Source of the DNA: Cupriavidus pauculus | GTDB lineage: Bacteria; Pseudomonadota; Gammaproteobacteria; Burkholderiales; Burkholderiaceae | Assembly (NCBI RefSeq): GCF_002858765.1 | Contig: NZ_PJRP01000013.1 | Location: forward strand, 62,001 to 126,000 | Direction of reading: 5' to 3' | Length of the DNA: 64,000 nucleotides | In this document: piece by piece, positions 61,706-64,000 of the stretch | Position numbering within the stretch: the stretch's first letter is position 1 | Layout of the letters: the number at the start of each line of letters is the position of its first letter | The notes under the pieces: model-generated | Told to the model about the DNA's origin: nothing | The model's input: only the letters and a program-made list of their open reading frames with translations | Database searches by the model: none | Made by a program: the position numbers and the translations under genes

Positions 61706-62062
61706 TCAGTGCCCCGCCACATCGTGCACGGCGCGGCTGTCAGCCGGTGCTTCGTCGCGCTCGTGCAGGCCGTAGTCACGGAGCACCTGCGCCACGCGCA
61801 GCCGGTAGTTGGCAAACACGCCGCCGCGCCCGGCCGCCTGGGCCTGGCGATGATCGAGCGTATTGCGCCAGGCCAGCACGGCGGCTTCATCGCGAAAGAA
61901 AGACAGCGACAGCAGCTTGCCAGGGTTCGTCAGGCTCTGAAAGCGCTCCACCGAGATAAAGCCGTCGATGGCTTCCAGCGTCGGTTTCAGGTGAGCGGCA
62001 ATGTCCAGGTAGGTATCCTGGCGCCCGGGTGTGGGCTCGACTTCAAAAATGACAGCGATCAT
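61706..62062 (-). CDS. Antibiotic-biosynthesis-monooxygenase (ABM) domain protein
   Basis: This encodes 118 residues from ATG 62062. It is a ferredoxin-like ABM fold: MIAVIFEVEPTPGRQDTYLD, then IDGFISVERFQSL, and SFFRDEAAVLAWRNTLDHRQAQ. Members are small dimeric oxygenases or oxidised-product binding proteins without cofactor. It starts 20 bases after the P450 stop on the same strand, so the two form an operon. Confidence 0.87.
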   Translation of the reverse strand: MIAVIFEVEPTPGRQDTYLDIAAHLKPTLEAIDGFISVERFQSLTNPGKLLSLSFFRDEAAVLAWRNTLDHRQAQAAGRGGVFANYRLRVAQVLRDYGLHERDEAPADSRAVHDVAGH

Positions 62063-62082
62063 GGGGGCTACCTCTCAGGGTT

Positions 62083-63306
62083 TCAGGTCTCTAAGGGTTG
62101 TACGTCAAACTGCGGAATGCGCGCGTTGACCGATGGTCGATAGCGTACGCGATCCAGCAGGTGCGCTGGTTGTATCCCGCGCGACAGCAGCGCCTGAACG
62201 GTACAGGCGGCCAGTACCTGCGCCAGTGCATCGCCGGGGCAGCCATGACGCCCGGCACCGAATGTCCAGGCGCGGGCGGCCGCTGCGGGGTCTTCTTCTC
62301 TGGCATCGTCATGCGCGGCAGCGGCCAGCAGCACCAGCACCGCATCGTTGGCGCGGACGGGCTGGCCGCACACCGTGGCGTCGGTGGCCATGAATCGCCG
62401 CGTGTTCTGCACCGGCGGTTCCATCCGGGCCACGTGCGCCACCAGCCTGTCGACAGGATTGTCCGGGCCGACGTGCTGGCCGGTACGCCCCAGATGGATC
62501 AGCGTATTGCCGATCAGGCCCGCAGTGGCCTCGCACGCCTGGATCATCAAGCCGACGGCGTTGGCCACCATCGTGGGCGTGTCGATATCCGCCAGCGCGG
62601 CGTCCTCCGACAGGCCGTGCAGCAGACTGCCGGCCGGCGCGGACGGCGCGCAGTCGTGCGTCCATTGCGTGAGCCAGCGCGCAGCGGCGGCACCCGCTTC
62701 CACATCGGCCGGCGAGGCCAGCGGCGACATCGCCATGGCGAAGGTCGAAACAAAGCCAGCCACCCGCGTGGAAACATGGCCGTCGACGTCGCGTTCCAGC
62801 GGTAGGCCCAGCAGGTCTGCCACGGTCAGCACAGGCAAGGTGAACATCCAGCGCGTGGCCTCGTGCGCATCGTCGTCGGTCATACGCGGCAGCGCCGCTG
62901 CCAGTGCGTGGGCGCGTACACGCACCAGGCCCAGGTCAAGCCCTGCCAGCCGGCGCAGCACGATGGCTTTCAGGGCAGCGTGCGCCGGTCCATCGTTCAT
63001 GCGAGCCAGACGGCCGAACAGGTGGCCCGCCGGGCTGCCTGCCAGTGCAGGCGGCACGGGCTGCCCCGGCGGGCGCACGCGGGCATCGGGGTGATCCAGC
63101 ACTTCGGCCACGGCAGACGCGCTGGCGGCCACCCATAGCTTCAGCGCCGGGTCGTAGTAGAACGGACGCGTGCGCGCGAGTTGGCGATACCAGGGATAGG
63201 GATCGGGGTGCGTGACCGCGGCAATGGGGTCGGCGGGGCCGGCGTGGGTGGCCGGCGTCACGTCCGACGGGGACAACGCCTGCAGGACATCAAGGGACGA
63301 ATGCAT
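62083..63306 (-). CDS. Cytochrome P450 with atypical ExxR region
   Basis: This encodes 407 residues from ATG 63306, just after an in-frame GTG. The heme-binding loop FGAGRHGCPGDALA gives ligand Cys356. The I-helix segment is IQACEATAGLIGN. Before EPPVQNTRR, where P450s have the E-x-x-R pair, the sequence reads HVAR (291-294), so the Glu is absent. The meander between the K-helix and the heme loop is also short. It is soluble, as bacterial P450s are, and needs an external redox partner. No redox partner gene is adjacent. Confidence 0.9.
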   Translation of the reverse strand: MHSSLDVLQALSPSDVTPATHAGPADPIAAVTHPDPYPWYRQLARTRPFYYDPALKLWVAASASAVAEVLDHPDARVRPPGQPVPPALAGSPAGHLFGRLARMNDGPAHAALKAIVLRRLAGLDLGLVRVRAHALAAALPRMTDDDAHEATRWMFTLPVLTVADLLGLPLERDVDGHVSTRVAGFVSTFAMAMSPLASPADVEAGAAAARWLTQWTHDCAPSAPAGSLLHGLSEDAALADIDTPTMVANAVGLMIQACEATAGLIGNTLIHLGRTGQHVGPDNPVDRLVAHVARMEPPVQNTRRFMATDATVCGQPVRANDAVLVLLAAAAHDDAREEDPAAAARAWTFGAGRHGCPGDALAQVLAACTVQALLSRGIQPAHLLDRVRYRPSVNARIPQFDVQPLET

Positions 63307-63309
63307 CAC

Positions 63310-63600
63310 GGTCTTCCGGCTGAATGGACGATGTGGCCATCTTCGCAGTGCGCGGGCCGGGAAAGGTTCGTCCTGTCGTGAAATGTCGAATGTCGGGCAA
63401 TGGATCGGCGGCCGGGCGCGTCGGCAATGAAACTCCGGGGCATGCGCCTCGGTCCTGTCCTCAACCGCCAGCTGCCATCACGGCGTATCGACGAACGTCT
63501 GCGCGACGCAGCCGGACAGCCAATCGCTGCATTCGCAATATCAGATATGTCATGAAGATCGTTCTGCTATGCTGCCTCGCACTCCATCCATCCTCACCCA
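63310..63600. other. Intergenic region, 291 bases, nothing firm
   Basis: This gap separates the P450 operon from the divergent CSS-motif gene. A TATGCT hexamer at 63568-63573 could be a -10 for the latter, without a clear -35. No hairpin or RNA gene was recognised. Confidence 0.3.
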
Positions 63601-64000
63601 ATGACCCGGCGCCTCTGGCTCTTCAATCTCTGTGTGATCGCGCTGGGCGTCTGTGGCCCGGGGGCGCTCACCACATGGGTGTCGCGCGAGTTGGCCGAGC
63701 GGTTGTTCCACCAGCGCGTGGAAGTGGTGGCACGCGATGCCGTCGAAGCCGCCCGCCAGGCGGAGTAGTTCGCCGGGACACCTTGCAGCCAGGCCCACCT
63801 GGATGCCATGCGCGAGGCCGACCTCCAGCACCGCTACGCGCGCCAGATCACGTACCTCGATGGCAAGCAGTTGCTGTGCGCCCCGTCGTCGTTTTTGGGT
63901 GCCCTGCGCAGTATCGAAGGCCAGAACCCGCACTGGAACGCACTGTCGCAGCTGCGGGCCGCGTATCGCATCGACGCCGCCGGGGAACCGCCGCCCGCCG
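63601..64000 (+). pseudogene. CSS-motif sensor (likely EAL phosphodiesterase) with in-frame TAG, cut by window end
   Basis: From ATG 63601 the frame gives one membrane helix (WLFNLCVIALGVCGPGALTTW) and a periplasmic part, then TAG at 63766-63768, then continues in the same frame to the window end with good coding character. After the stop the CSS-domain pattern is clear: PCSQAHLDAMREADLQ, RQITYLDG and LLCAPSS. Such domains usually precede an EAL c-di-GMP phosphodiesterase domain, which would lie outside the window. The premature stop suggests a nonsense mutation, a sequence error or stop readthrough. Confidence 0.6.

Overview
The window looks like a chromosome or chromid segment of a GC-rich Burkholderiaceae bacterium, most likely Cupriavidus or a close relative. 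This rests on strong G/C codon bias, three stand-alone Bug/TctC-type solute receptors, many LysR regulators next to small catabolic operons, and a CzcCBA-type metal efflux set. The genus is inferred from gene style, not from a marker gene. No rRNA, tRNA, CRISPR array, insertion sequence or replication origin was seen. Genes are densely packed and almost all intact. Three are incomplete: a DUF1275 gene cut by the left edge, a RES-domain toxin with a probable frameshift, and a CSS-motif gene at the right edge with an in-frame TAG.

Region 1 (1-12.2 kb): the end of a DUF1275 membrane protein; a divergent pair of molybdopterin-fold proteins; then a long minus-strand catabolic run. In order of transcription this run is D-serine dehydratase, Bug receptor, amidase, a palindromic repeat, Bug receptor, enoyl-CoA hydratase/isomerase, ADP-forming acyl-CoA synthetase, alpha/beta hydrolase and an IclR regulator. 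It reads as uptake of an organic acid or amide followed by hydrolysis, CoA activation and beta-oxidation-like processing. A DsdC-like LysR gene diverges from dsdA.

Region 2 (13.2-23.6 kb): a hydrolase-OsmC fusion, a membrane HD-GYP c-di-GMP phosphodiesterase, a LysR/SDR divergent pair, a MarR regulator, two small membrane proteins, and a LysR/MFS divergent pair. Region 3 (23.7-29.4 kb): a CzcCBA-type RND metal efflux operon. Region 4 (29.6-38.3 kb): a CitE-like lyase and a CaiB-type CoA-transferase with a divergent LysR, a three-gene DHA2/HlyD/NodT drug efflux operon with overlapping genes, and a third Bug receptor ending in a strong terminator.

Region 5 (38.5-49.5 kb): a two-partner secretion pair, an FhaC-like transporter and a 3,020-residue FHA/CdiA-like exoprotein. 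The exoprotein has a large repeat filament and a Gly-Ser hexamer microsatellite but no toxin tip. Region 6 (49.6-55.6 kb): a TauE/SafE exporter, a coupled Xre/ParS-like antitoxin and broken RES toxin, a DUF938 methyltransferase, a PhoX-like Tat-exported phosphatase, a YigZ protein and a 2Fe-2S ferredoxin.

Region 7 (55.7-64 kb): a cluster of VOC protein, flavin monooxygenase, DUF485 protein, acetate-type SSS symporter and TetR regulator behind a nested palindrome; a PHB-depolymerase-family esterase; a P450/ABM-monooxygenase operon in which the P450 lacks the ExxR glutamate; and the CSS-motif fragment.
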